A stretch of 64,000 nucleotides of DNA from Afifella aestuarii (GTDB lineage Bacteria; Pseudomonadota; Alphaproteobacteria; Rhizobiales; Afifellaceae). Position numbers and translations under genes: made by a program. Each line of letters opens with the position of its first letter. Position 1 is the stretch's first letter. The stretch spans positions 1,102,501 through 1,166,500 of the forward strand of contig NZ_SAUF01000001.1 of assembly GCF_004023665.1 (NCBI RefSeq), given 5' to 3'. Positions 55,176 to 64,000 of this stretch are shown in pieces. The notes under the pieces were generated by a model. It made no database searches and was not told where the DNA came from. It saw only the letters and a list, made by a program, of their open reading frames with translations.

Positions 55176-57802
55176 TGTGCGTCATGAGGCTCAGGATCGT
55201 CGTGGCGCTGTCGCTTCTTATCGTGGCCGTGCCGAACGCCGTGTTCGCACAGACAGGTTCAGACCGTTTGCGTCCCGCGCGCGTCCTTGATCTTCCGTCA
55301 TCAACGGATCAGGGCGGCCGCGCTTCTTTTTTCTCTCGGGGCCTTAGGCTCTTTGGGCGTGAAGAAGTGCCGCCTACGCCTGCACCGAACTTAGATACCG
55401 AAGTCGAGCCTGAGACGAGTGACCAGCCTACGAAGGCACGCCGGCGCACCCCTGCGTCCGCACCCCGGCTTCCGCGTGCACGGCCAATGGTCTCTGAAGA
55501 GGACAAAGCCGATGTCGCTCAAAACGCTGGTGCTACGGCGGATATCGACGCTGAAAACGTTCAGGAACTTCCGGGAGTGGCTGTGTCTTCCGAGCCCACG
55601 GAGGAACCTCTAGCGGCAAGCGTATCGGATGCCCGAGGTAAGGGGGCACGTGATGAGGCGATGCAAGCTGAAACCGGGCAGGGTGATAATGTTGCTGCCA
55701 ACGATGTTGCCGAGCAGAACGCCGCGTCTGCCGATGTCGAGCCTGCGGGTGATGAGGAGTCTGTACCCCAGAGCGAAGAGCCGACCCCCATCGTTCCAAA
55801 GGACGCGATGGACGGTGAAATGCTCGCGGCCCCTGGCGCTGATGGTGACGGATCGGCTCCCACGGAAGCTGGGGTGGCCGAGGGTTCCGGTGCTGGTGAG
55901 GATGGCGCTCCAGCGTCCGTCTTGGGCTCAGCCGGCTCTACGGTAGACCCGTTCTCTCAGAGGCCGGACGATGGCAGTGCCGAGGTTGCTGGCGGGCACG
56001 AAATTGCCGAAGGCGCTCACACTGAAGTTGGTGGAAGGTCTGCTAGATCGGCCGACCGACACACGTCTGAACAGACATATGAAACCAGCGTCGGGGGTGA
56101 GAAGTCGTCTGTCCCACAGGATGGAGCGGATGAAAACCACGGTGCGAGCGTCGATCCTGAGGAGGGGACGGACCATGGTGGTCCCCACGTCGTCGGTGAT
56201 GCCTCGACGGTCCAGACCGGAGCGCAGCCGAATGAGGTGGTGCCTGCTGTCGAAACATCCCATGCGCCGGCGACGAATGAGGGCGCTCATACGGACATCG
56301 CTCCGCACGATGACGCACATGCCGACGCGCACGAGGCCGACAATGGTCATAAAGCTCTCCAGCAAGCGGAAGTGAGCGACGACGAGCGTGCATCTGAGGA
56401 GACGCATGTTGAAGACGGCGTCAAGGCGGAGGCCGGCCGGAGCTCTGAAGGTATTGATGACGGCCAGAGCAGCGACCACGCTGATGATGAGACCGAAAGT
56501 GGTGCCGATAAACATGCTGCGGACGATGCGCATGCGGGCAGCGAAACTGAACAAGGTGCGGGGGATGACGAGTCAGTGCCGGCCGGAGGTGATGGTGATG
56601 GTAAGGCCGCGGAGAAGGTCGAGCCCTTGCCGATTGCCCCGCGTCCCGGGCTCGATGCTGCAGCGCTGTTCCGCGACCTGCAAAGTGTGCAGGATCGGAT
56701 TGCTCAAGGATCGACGGAGGCTCTGGCCGAACAGCGCCAGGTCCTCGATCGCATCGAAGTCGAGTTCCGTAAGGCGGCGCCGGAGACCTGGCAGGATCCA
56801 CGCAATGCGGTGTCTCTTGTCGGCTACGTGCTGAGCGGCGGAAGGCCCGCCGTGCTGCGGGACATTCTGCGCTCTGAACCTCTGCCGGCCGTCGATGAGC
56901 AATTGATGCGAGGCGCGCTTGCCTATGCAGAAGGGCGGGCGCAGGCTGCGAAGGAAGCTCTGGCGGAGGTGAAGGCGCGGAACTTCACCTCGACGGGAAG
57001 CCAGGTCGCCATCGCTCAAGCGGCTCTCGTCGTGTCGGAAGATCCCATGCGGGCAGCCGCACTCCTTGACGAAGCGCGTTTGCTGGCGCCGGGCACGCTG
57101 GCCGAAGAAGCGGCTTTGCGGCGCGAGATTCTCGTTGTGGCGGAGCTTCAGCAGGTGGAGAAATTCGCGCTCCTGTCGCGTCAGTATCTGCAGCGCTTCC
57201 GTCATTCTGTCTATGCGGGCAACTTCCGGCAGCGTTTCGCGACGGCGCTCACGCGCATGAAGTTCGTCGATAATCCTGAGGAATTACCGAGGCTTGACGA
57301 CATCTTGAGCGACATGGAGCCGGCGGCGCGTCAGGAACTTTATCTGATCATCGCGCGCGCGGCCGTCGTGCAGGCGAAGGCACCGATTGCGCGCTTTGCG
57401 GCGGACAGGGTCCTGGCGATGACGGATCTCAGCGACACCGCCAAGGAGCAGGCGCATCTCTATCGGGCGGCTGTGTCTGTCGTTGGGGTGGAGACGTTCG
57501 ACGGCGCGAGTGCGGCTCTCAAGAAGATCGATCGCAACCTTTTGGAGGAGGCGGACCGGGATCTTCTCGACGTGGTTTTGGGGATTGCCGACAGCATTCG
57601 TAGGGCACCTCAGGTCACACTGACGGATGTGGCCGCCGATCGCCCGGCGGACGAAAGCGCTGCGGACGCGAACCCGGCGAGCGCCGCCGCATCGCCGCAA
57701 GCTGCTGAATTGAAAGATGAATTTTCACAGACAAATCCCACCATCGCGCGCGCCCAACAGGCGGTTGAGGCGGCCGATGAACTGCTCGGGGGAGCCCAAT
57801 GA
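55172..57802 (+). CDS. motC: MotC-like periplasmic motility protein with very large low-complexity insertion
   Basis: Exported protein of 876 residues, about double the roughly 430 of Sinorhizobium MotC, which binds the periplasmic part of MotB. A signal peptide (1-28, cleavage near VFA|Q) is followed by a Pro/Arg stretch, then residues about 95-485 are almost pure Asp/Glu/Gly/Ala/Ser/His low complexity, with HADAHEADNG and similar runs. The conserved MotC core resumes near 490 (PGLDAAALFRDLQSVQDRIA) and continues to about 840. It overlaps motB by 4 bases and fliK by 4 bases. The partner chaperone MotE is encoded at 45239. Confidence 0.88.
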   Translation: MMCVMRLRIVVALSLLIVAVPNAVFAQTGSDRLRPARVLDLPSSTDQGGRASFFSRGLRLFGREEVPPTPAPNLDTEVEPETSDQPTKARRRTPASAPRLPRARPMVSEEDKADVAQNAGATADIDAENVQELPGVAVSSEPTEEPLAASVSDARGKGARDEAMQAETGQGDNVAANDVAEQNAASADVEPAGDEESVPQSEEPTPIVPKDAMDGEMLAAPGADGDGSAPTEAGVAEGSGAGEDGAPASVLGSAGSTVDPFSQRPDDGSAEVAGGHEIAEGAHTEVGGRSARSADRHTSEQTYETSVGGEKSSVPQDGADENHGASVDPEEGTDHGGPHVVGDASTVQTGAQPNEVVPAVETSHAPATNEGAHTDIAPHDDAHADAHEADNGHKALQQAEVSDDERASEETHVEDGVKAEAGRSSEGIDDGQSSDHADDETESGADKHAADDAHAGSETEQGAGDDESVPAGGDGDGKAAEKVEPLPIAPRPGLDAAALFRDLQSVQDRIAQGSTEALAEQRQVLDRIEVEFRKAAPETWQDPRNAVSLVGYVLSGGRPAVLRDILRSEPLPAVDEQLMRGALAYAEGRAQAAKEALAEVKARNFTSTGSQVAIAQAALVVSEDPMRAAALLDEARLLAPGTLAEEAALRREILVVAELQQVEKFALLSRQYLQRFRHSVYAGNFRQRFATALTRMKFVDNPEELPRLDDILSDMEPAARQELYLIIARAAVVQAKAPIARFAADRVLAMTDLSDTAKEQAHLYRAAVSVVGVETFDGASAALKKIDRNLLEEADRDLLDVVLGIADSIRRAPQVTLTDVAADRPADESAADANPASAAASPQAAELKDEFSQTNPTIARAQQAVEAADELLGGAQ

Positions 57803-59442
57803 ACGTGGCTGATCTACCTTTTCTCACAGGGCCGGCGCGGCCGGATGGCAAGGCGAGTGCGGGCGGGAAGGGCGCGGCGGAGGCGGGGGACGGCTTCGCG
57901 AAGCTCATGCAGAATGGCGCTGCGGAGGCGGAGAAAAAGCCCGCTGCAGATGTCACGTCGAGAGCCCAAGACACTGACATAAAAGAGAAAAATGCCGGCG
58001 CGAAAGGACGCGACGGCGCAAGCGGTGAAGCGGCCGACGAGACCGGCGGCGCCGAGGATGCGGCGGCGCGGCTGAGGCGGCGTATCGCCAGTGCGGAGGG
58101 CCAGGAAAACCAAACGAAAACAAAGACTTCCGACGAAGACCCGCGGATCGCCATGCGCCGGGCCGAGGCGCAGAAACGCGAAAAGGACGCGGCGGCGAAG
58201 GTGGCCGGCGAGGCGGGCGCGGAAAAGACCGCAGAGACCGCAGACGACGGCGCTAACACGCTGACGGATAAAGAGATTTCGTCGGATCTGCAGGCGTCCG
58301 AGCCCGCCGAGGAGAGTACGAAACCGCAGGATAAATCGCGCCCAGATGAGGCAAAATCGGGCGAAAAAGCTGCGCAAACCATCGATTTCGCGGCGGATGC
58401 GCTCGCGAACGTCGTCGATGCGGGAAAAACCAACGAGGCGGGTGGGGCAAAGACGCAGAATGGCGCCTCAGGGCTCTTCCCCGGCGCCCGTGCCGTCACG
58501 CAAGCCTTTGAAGGATATAAGCTTTCTGGCGAGGCGGGGACAACTCCCTACGTCATGCACCGGGTCGACGTGATCCAGCAGGAAACGAACTTCGCGCCGG
58601 TGCTGACGCCCGGATCGCGCTTCGCACAGGCGCTTTCGACCGCCGAGCTGTCGCAGAAAACCGTGTCTGCGGAAGGGCTTAGCACGCAAGCGGCGGGGCC
58701 GGAGCTGGTGCTTGGGCGCGAGGCGCGCGGTCAGGGCCGGGCGGGCGCGCAGGAGCGGGGAGAAGCCGCACTCTCGGCGAAGTTGGCCGAGACTCGCGCT
58801 GCGACCGCTAAGACCGCGGACCTGGCCGAGGCCGGGGCCGACGGGGACAATGCCGGGCTTCCGGGCGGCGAGTTGAAGCGGATCGCGGATGCGATCGTCG
58901 CAGAAAACCGCGGTGGCGGCGGATCGCAGACCGCGGAGACGGGGCGCTCGGCGAATTCCGCGGCATCTGCCAATTCGCCGGCGCAGCAGGCGTTCAACAG
59001 CCCGGCGCGGCTGTTGCGCATCCAGTTGCACCCGGAATCGCTCGGCACCGTTCAGGTGGAACTCCGCATGCGCCAGGGCGAACTTTCGGTGACGTTGAAG
59101 GCGAGCCGGCCGGAGACCGCCCGCATGCTGGAAGAGGACAGCCACAAGCTGTCGGAGATCCTGAAGGCGGCCGGGCAGGAGCCCGACAGCGTGACCATTC
59201 AGTCTGAACGCGCGCTGCCGCAGATCGATACATCGTCGAATGCGGCACGCTCCGGCATCGCGTTTGCGATGGGCAACGGCTCCGCGAATGGCGGGCCGCA
59301 GGCCGGCACGCAACAGGGCGGGGCCGGCGAGAATGGAACCGGCGGCCAGAATGGCGGCGGACAACAGACCCAAACCCCAGAGGAGCAGAGACATGGCCAG
59401 GCTTCTGAGGAAAACCGCTCTCGCGGCGGCCTGTTCGTTTAG
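57799..59442 (+). CDS. fliK: Flagellar hook-length control protein FliK (MotD)
   Basis: Molecular-ruler protein of 547 residues. The first 380 are disordered and rich in Ala, Lys, Glu and Gly; the C-terminal Flg_hook domain (about 390-475) shows LLRIQLHPESLGTVQVELRM and LSVTLKASRPETARML. In S. meliloti the gene at this position was first called motD and later identified as fliK. The last 50 bases overlap the lytic transglycosylase gene in another frame. Gly/Asn-rich tail from about 490. Confidence 0.92.
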   Translation: MNVADLPFLTGPARPDGKASAGGKGAAEAGDGFAKLMQNGAAEAEKKPAADVTSRAQDTDIKEKNAGAKGRDGASGEAADETGGAEDAAARLRRRIASAEGQENQTKTKTSDEDPRIAMRRAEAQKREKDAAAKVAGEAGAEKTAETADDGANTLTDKEISSDLQASEPAEESTKPQDKSRPDEAKSGEKAAQTIDFAADALANVVDAGKTNEAGGAKTQNGASGLFPGARAVTQAFEGYKLSGEAGTTPYVMHRVDVIQQETNFAPVLTPGSRFAQALSTAELSQKTVSAEGLSTQAAGPELVLGREARGQGRAGAQERGEAALSAKLAETRAATAKTADLAEAGADGDNAGLPGGELKRIADAIVAENRGGGGSQTAETGRSANSAASANSPAQQAFNSPARLLRIQLHPESLGTVQVELRMRQGELSVTLKASRPETARMLEEDSHKLSEILKAAGQEPDSVTIQSERALPQIDTSSNAARSGIAFAMGNGSANGGPQAGTQQGGAGENGTGGQNGGGQQTQTPEEQRHGQASEENRSRGGLFV

Positions 59443-60025
59443 CCTGATCGCGGCGACCTGCGGGGCGGCGGGGGCGGCCGCCACGCTCGGCGACGGGGCC
59501 GGCGCGGCCGGCAAGGCGGCGGGGAAGGCTGCGGGCGGCAATATCTGCGAGCGCGAAATGGCGGTCGCGGCGAAGAAATACGGCGTGCCGCTCGGCGTTC
59601 TTTATGCCGTCGGGCTGACGGAGACGGGGCGCAAAGGCTCGCTGCAGCCCTATGCCATGAACATTCACGGCCGCCCGTTCTTCGGCAAGAGCGTGGCCGA
59701 CGCCCTCGACGAATTCAAACGCTCGCGCGCCGCCGGGTCCAAGCTGATCGACATGGGCTGCATGCAGATCAACCATTATTTCCATTCCGAACATTTCGAG
59801 TCCCCGGCCGAAATGTTCAATCCGAAGAAGAACGTCGATTACGCGGCGCGGTTTTTGACCAATCTTCGCAAGCGCGAGGGCAGCTGGACGCTCGCCGTTG
59901 CCCGCTACCATGCCGGGCCCAACAACAACCCGGCGCAGAAGCGCTATGTCTGCGCCGTCATCACCAACATGGTGGCGACGGGGTTTGGGGCGTGGACGAA
60001 GGAATCGAAGGAGTTTTGCGGGTAG
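59393..60025 (+). CDS. Flagellar-type lytic transglycosylase, SltF-like
   Basis: Protein of 210 residues: signal peptide (1-28, Ala-rich) and an SLT-type lysozyme-like domain (about 50-165) with the catalytic-type Glu in VGLTETGRKG and the family motif MGCMQINHYFH and AVARYHAGPNN. It likely cleaves peptidoglycan so the rod can pass. Because the FlgJ encoded at 24144 lacks a muramidase domain, this separate enzyme probably supplies it, as SltF does in Rhodobacter sphaeroides. ATG 59393 has AGGAG upstream, inside the end of fliK. Confidence 0.88.
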   Translation: MARLLRKTALAAACSFSLIAATCGAAGAAATLGDGAGAAGKAAGKAAGGNICEREMAVAAKKYGVPLGVLYAVGLTETGRKGSLQPYAMNIHGRPFFGKSVADALDEFKRSRAAGSKLIDMGCMQINHYFHSEHFESPAEMFNPKKNVDYAARFLTNLRKREGSWTLAVARYHAGPNNNPAQKRYVCAVITNMVATGFGAWTKESKEFCG

Positions 60026-60357
60026 GGGGTAGGCTGGTGAAGTGGACGGCGGAGATGGGGCGAAAGTGGACCTACCGCTTCCGGGTATACGAAGCTCTTT
60101 GGCGGACATCTGTTTAGCTGACTGTTAGACTGGCAAACCTAAGGAAAACGCTCACGCTTTTCGTCCGCTTCACGGTTTCTGATGTTCATACAGGCGGTTG
60201 GAGCAGATAGATGACACACGCTTGGTTCGCTTCTAAATGCTCGACCCCGACAACGTCCTTCCTGCCACCGTTGAGCTTCTGATTTGACATCTGATGTTGT
60301 GCTCGATTGAAAGGTTCAGGGTGAATACCAAGCTCGGGAGCGTGCCCGCGTGACGCA
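60026..60357. other. Boundary region without a clear gene
   Basis: About 330 bases between the flagellar genes and the large convergent gene. A 100-codon minus-strand frame crosses 60186-60488 but overlaps the large gene and has no family resemblance. I see no tRNA, repeat end or transposase fragment. Base composition looks lower in GC than its neighbours by eye, which may mark the edge of an inserted segment. Confidence 0.5.
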
Positions 60358-63300
60358 TCATCGCCCCTCTCTAAGCGTCGCATGCAGCAGAAAGTGGCCC
60401 CGCAACCAACCCCACACGTATTCCGACAGGCCGAACGTGCCGTGCGACAAAGCGAGAATGGTCTGCAAGATAATTGGGTAATCGCCATCCCGTTCGCGAA
60501 CTAACTGGCGCAGCAGATGCCCGGTCACCGGCTGTCGGTAGCTGACGGTGCGATGATCTGTCCAGAGGTCGTCCAGGCAGGCGACCACCGCCTGCACGTG
60601 CGAGATTGTTTCCGCCGCACGACCGCCGATCGTTTTGCTCAAAGTCCGAAAAAGATAGCCGGGCGCATCATCCTTAGCCGCGTCGAGACGCGCCGCGTGG
60701 GCCAAGTCCGCGCCTGACATGCCAAGGTAGTTGTGTCCTGCATCGACCAAGGCGGCCGACCAGCGCACGTACTGGTCGAAATCGGCGTGCTTCCAGTCCA
60801 CGGCGATGCCGAAAACCACGTGCAGCCAAGCGCCGCCGTGACCGCCCACGATTCGGTCGGCCTGTCGCGTGGGCAGGTCGTCGGTGACGAGCAATGTTCC
60901 AGATTGTCGGGCGAGGATTAGGCTGTCGAAGATGTCAGATCTCCCGAGGCGCAGATGCTTCCGCAAGCCCTCCGGCAGATCGTCGCTCGCCACCACCGGC
61001 GACACTGTCGCGTTCGCCTCTGCCCAAGCAATAGCACGGTCGATCTCGTCGCGCAGACCGACGACCACCTCCGCCGGCACCTCACGCAGCACGAGCCTGC
61101 CGTCCTCGTAACCTGCGCTCCTGTGGCCGTCGCGCGCCGAGAACTCGAACTGCTCTCGACGTCCCCGGAGCCGGTCCAACACGCTCTGCGGCAGATGGAT
61201 CCGCCCGCAGGTTGACTGCACGGCGTCGAGCGCATCAAGCCGCCACGCCGTCCAGAACGCGAGGAGGTCGAGCACGCAACCGCGGCGGGCGTTCTCGCGG
61301 ACTGCCCCGCTGGCAGACTCGCGCTCATCCAGGTTGCCAAGCGCAACCTTGAGCTTCACGCCGTGCCCGGCCAGCCCGTTCGCCACCTCGATCGTGTCCA
61401 TCCCGACCCGGTGCGCGAGGACGCCGAGTGGCATCGGGCTGTTGAGGTATCGGCTTTCCTCCTCCTCGATCCAGTCGCGCCGCGCCTTGACTTCAGCGAT
61501 CAGGCAGTCGAGTCCGCCATGCCGCTCGACGTCGACCGATACGCTCTTAAAGCCGGTGATCTCAGGAAAGCGCGTCTCGTGATGCTCCATAACGAAGTGG
61601 AGCCGGGCGACGTACTTGTGACGAACTCGGCAAACGACGCCTTCGCGTCCATCTGGCCCAGTGAAGCGCTCACCCGCTTTGAGCCCTGTCACGGACCGTG
61701 CCACCGCGTGGTCAGGCTCCCAAGACTCCGGGTCGAACTTTCGCAAAGCCGCGTCCGGCTCGACGACGAAGAAAACTTTAGTGCCGTCGTCATACACGAG
61801 ATCCACCGCGGCGTTCGAACAGACCTCCGACGCGTTCCACAGCCGCGGCTTGTCCTCCTCACCTCGGCCTTCGTCCAGGACGAGCATTGACAGCGTCATC
61901 CAAGCCCGGGACAGATCACGATGTTGCAGGAACAGCCGGTACGCGAGGTCGGCAGCGCGCTCTGTGAAGCCGAAGTGGCCGAGCAGTGACGCCAAGCGGA
62001 ACTGGTCGCTCGGTCGCTTCCACAGCAAGCGTTCGAGCGGCTTCTCCAACTCCGCAAAGAGTTCGACGGAGCGGTCCTGGCGAACGAGTATCTCGATCTT
62101 AAGCAGACGTGCCTGCGACTGGTCCGGCTCTTGGGCGAGCAATTCGTCAACGGCCGTCATTGCGGCGGTGAGGTCGCCTAAGTTCCAGGAGTGCGCGGCG
62201 ACGGTCCAGAGCGTCTCCGGGTCATTGAGTACCTCCGGTGCGGCCTCGGCCAGAGCCGCCCGGAATGCTGCATCGCGACGGGCCCCAGCCAAGCTCTGGA
62301 GGAACAAAGATGTCAACGGGCTACGCCGTGTCAGATCGACATGCCCTTCGAGAAGTCTCGATGCCTCCTCCGGCATATCCTGGTTCCGCAGCTCATCGGC
62401 CAAGAAGTAGCGGGACACCGTGTCGAAATCGGCTGGGACGGATGCCGCCAGCGCTCGCAGCCGCTCTTGGGCGGTGTCCTCATCCGCCACCGTCTCCCGC
62501 TCGCTCCGAATCTGCAGCAGGCTCGCGCTGATATCCTGCGGGTTAAGGGAGCGCAAGCCAGCAACTGCCGCGTCAAGGCTTGCCTGATCGTTGATGCGCA
62601 GGGCGCACTCGCCGACGATCCGCCACCGAAGCCGTTGTAGCCGCTCCGGCAGATCATCAGTTTCGATTGCACGCGCGTCCGCCATGGCGCTGACTGCCTG
62701 GCCAGCGGAGATTTTTAACTCAGCACGAAGGATCTGGTTTTCCGGATCGGTGTCCCCATCGAGCCCGGCGATGGCTTCTTCGTACCGATCCCGAACCGAG
62801 CGGATCAAGGCCAACAGTCGCCGCAGTTGCGGTTGATCGCCGACCTTCGGCATCCCGCGCACGAGGAGTGCTTCGGCCTCGCCGTGGCGCTCGCAGAGCC
62901 GGAGCAGGACCGCGGCATTGTTCAGATGGACCATCAGGTCGTGCGTATCGGCGAACCCGATGTCGAGGCAGTGTTCGGCTAGGGCCTTCATGTCGTCGGC
63001 TGCTGCGCTCAGCTCGACGTTGGTCACCGGACCGTGGCCGCCCGGGATGATCGCCCCGCACTCGACCGCCAGCGACAGAACGGCGATGGCGCGAACACGC
63101 TTGAACTCCGGTACGTCGGCATGGCGGCGCGCCATCTCGAGGCTTCGTTCGGCCCAGCCTGGTACGTCTCGGCGGCGCAGGAATTCCGCTATGCCGATGT
63201 CCGCCTGCGCCGAGCCCACCAGGTCAGGTGGGATAAGCGTCTCGGGATCTCCCAGCCAGTCCGACCGTGCGGCCGCTTGGAGCAGGTAACCTACCGCGTG

Positions 63301-64000
63301 ATCCGCCCGTGGGGCGCCATTGAGGGCGGTTTTCGCCGCGGTCATAGCCTCATCGAACCGCCCCTGTATGGTCCGGGCCAAGGCCAGATTCGCCAGCGCG
63401 TTGGGATCTCCTGGGCGGACTGCGTGCGCGGCCTCGAAGTGGGTGGCCGCTTCCGCCTCGCGTCCAAGATCGATTGCAATCGAGCCGAGGTTCGTCTCGA
63501 CGCGGTATCGCGCCCATGGCTCCGCCGAAAGGTCTTCCTTTGCTAGGATTGCTCGCAGCCCCTTCTCGGCTAGCAGCGGTTCGCCTTCATCCTTGAAAAG
63601 ATCGCGGAAAGTGTCGATACGGGCGTGGAGCGCCGGATCTTCATCAGCGCTGGCAGTACCCTCACGGGGCGCGACGGTCAGGGTCGCGCCGCGCATTTGC
63701 TCCACGACTTGCGCCGCAACGAACGCCGCAAATTCGGGCGTGCCTGCTGGCGCGGTTATGCTCTGGGGTGTCGAGCTAGCGACCGCAGAGGGATGGAAGG
63801 CGTTATGCGCCACCTCGTGGAGCGCGATGATCGTCTGCAGCTGACCCCATCCGTAAACCACGACTGTCAGGTCGTGTCCTTCGGCCCTCAGTGTCCGGGT
63901 GACGGCGATAGCGGCGTCGGAAGCGGTCGTGTCGTCCGGTGCCGTGGTCGCGAAGATGAGTTCCTTCAAGCCCGCCTTGAGCTTAAGCGCCTCGCGGGCA
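60358..64000 (-). CDS. Large multidomain protein, 5-prime partial: nuclease-like tail, TPR-like repeats, GreA/B-C-like and PIN-like segments
   Basis: At least 1,213 codons; the frame is still open at the window end, so the true start lies beyond it (the TTG at 63969 is only the last start-like codon). Reading from the N-terminus: the segment at about 63800-64000 (LIFATTAP, then VVVYGWGQLQ) resembles the C-terminal part of PDDEXK-type nuclease domains in defence proteins; 61870-63560 is a helical TPR-like array; 61560-61800 resembles the C-terminal domain of GreA/GreB (VVEPDAALRKF, GLKAGERFTGPDG); 60830-61290 resembles a PIN ribonuclease (CVLDLL, IFDSLILARQSG, LLVTDDLPTRQ, four acid positions). 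Domain names are my recognition from memory. The gene lies outside the flagellar regulon and points against it. Confidence 0.75.
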   Translation of the reverse strand, partial: AREALKLKAGLKELIFATTAPDDTTASDAAIAVTRTLRAEGHDLTVVVYGWGQLQTIIALHEVAHNAFHPSAVASSTPQSITAPAGTPEFAAFVAAQVVEQMRGATLTVAPREGTASADEDPALHARIDTFRDLFKDEGEPLLAEKGLRAILAKEDLSAEPWARYRVETNLGSIAIDLGREAEAATHFEAAHAVRPGDPNALANLALARTIQGRFDEAMTAAKTALNGAPRADHAVGYLLQAAARSDWLGDPETLIPPDLVGSAQADIGIAEFLRRRDVPGWAERSLEMARRHADVPEFKRVRAIAVLSLAVECGAIIPGGHGPVTNVELSAAADDMKALAEHCLDIGFADTHDLMVHLNNAAVLLRLCERHGEAEALLVRGMPKVGDQPQLRRLLALIRSVRDRYEEAIAGLDGDTDPENQILRAELKISAGQAVSAMADARAIETDDLPERLQRLRWRIVGECALRINDQASLDAAVAGLRSLNPQDISASLLQIRSERETVADEDTAQERLRALAASVPADFDTVSRYFLADELRNQDMPEEASRLLEGHVDLTRRSPLTSLFLQSLAGARRDAAFRAALAEAAPEVLNDPETLWTVAAHSWNLGDLTAAMTAVDELLAQEPDQSQARLLKIEILVRQDRSVELFAELEKPLERLLWKRPSDQFRLASLLGHFGFTERAADLAYRLFLQHRDLSRAWMTLSMLVLDEGRGEEDKPRLWNASEVCSNAAVDLVYDDGTKVFFVVEPDAALRKFDPESWEPDHAVARSVTGLKAGERFTGPDGREGVVCRVRHKYVARLHFVMEHHETRFPEITGFKSVSVDVERHGGLDCLIAEVKARRDWIEEEESRYLNSPMPLGVLAHRVGMDTIEVANGLAGHGVKLKVALGNLDERESASGAVRENARRGCVLDLLAFWTAWRLDALDAVQSTCGRIHLPQSVLDRLRGRREQFEFSARDGHRSAGYEDGRLVLREVPAEVVVGLRDEIDRAIAWAEANATVSPVVASDDLPEGLRKHLRLGRSDIFDSLILARQSGTLLVTDDLPTRQADRIVGGHGGAWLHVVFGIAVDWKHADFDQYVRWSAALVDAGHNYLGMSGADLAHAARLDAAKDDAPGYLFRTLSKTIGGRAAETISHVQAVVACLDDLWTDHRTVSYRQPVTGHLLRQLVRERDGDYPIILQTILALSHGTFGLSEYVWGWLRGHFLLHATLREGR

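Noticed and set aside
60186-60488. 100-codon minus-strand frame at the right edge of the flagellar cluster
   Set aside because: It overlaps the end of the large gene in another frame, has no recognisable family and a Cys/Arg-rich composition typical of antisense or chance frames.

Overview
The window looks like a chromosomal segment of a GC-rich alphaproteobacterium of the Hyphomicrobiales (Rhizobiales). The evidence is gene content and order: flgF-fliI, flgE-flgK-flgL-flaF-flbT-flgD-fliQ-flhA-fliR, motA-fliM-fliN-fliG-flhB, flgB-flgC-fliE-flgG-flgA-flgI-motE-flgH-fliL-fliP and motB-motC-fliK are arrangements typical of rhizobia and Brucella. FlaF, FlbT, MotC and MotE are largely alphaproteobacterial proteins. 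I cannot name a genus from the sequence alone.

Layout. (1) 114-4954, plus strand: an ABC importer of the Fe(III)/2-aminoethylphosphonate type (binding protein, two-domain permease, ATPase) ending in a metallo-beta-lactamase-fold hydrolase. (2) 4958-9973, minus strand: an exporter operon matching E. coli yhiI-rbbA-yhhJ, with an HlyD-type adaptor, a double-ATPase/permease fusion and an ABC-2 permease. (3) 10186-13084 plus cheA to 15816, minus strand: cheA-cheW-cheY-cheB-cheR, closed by a perfect hairpin terminator. (4) 15853-23255, minus strand: four tandem chemoreceptor genes with almost interchangeable signalling halves and different sensor halves. (5) 23298-36309, minus strand: flagellar genes DUF1217-flgF-fliI-flgE-flgK-flgL-flaF-flbT-flgD-fliQ-flhA-fliR-fliJ-flgJ-flgN and a small membrane protein. 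(6) 36392-47947, plus strand: motA through fliP, diverging from block 5, with two unassigned small genes (38286-38435 and 40990-41442). (7) 48111-60025, plus strand: a Cache-type chemoreceptor, one flagellin gene, then fliF-fliH-motB-motC-fliK and an SltF-like lytic transglycosylase. (8) 60358 to the end, minus strand: a very large gene, cut by the window edge, outside the flagellar regulon.

Together blocks 3-7 encode most of one flagellum. They supply MS ring, C ring, export gate (FlhA, FlhB, FliP, FliQ, FliR), ATPase complex (FliH, FliI, FliJ), rod, P and L rings, hook, junction proteins, flagellin, stators (MotA, MotB, MotC, MotE), rod-hole enzyme and flagellin regulators (FlaF, FlbT), plus the chemosensory relay. 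I found no fliO, fliD, fliS, fliA or master-regulator gene. The most unusual element is the last gene. Its readable part has the end of what looks like a nuclease domain, a long TPR-like region, a GreA/GreB C-terminal-like segment and a PIN-like segment, an architecture suggestive of a conflict or antiphage protein. That assignment is inference.
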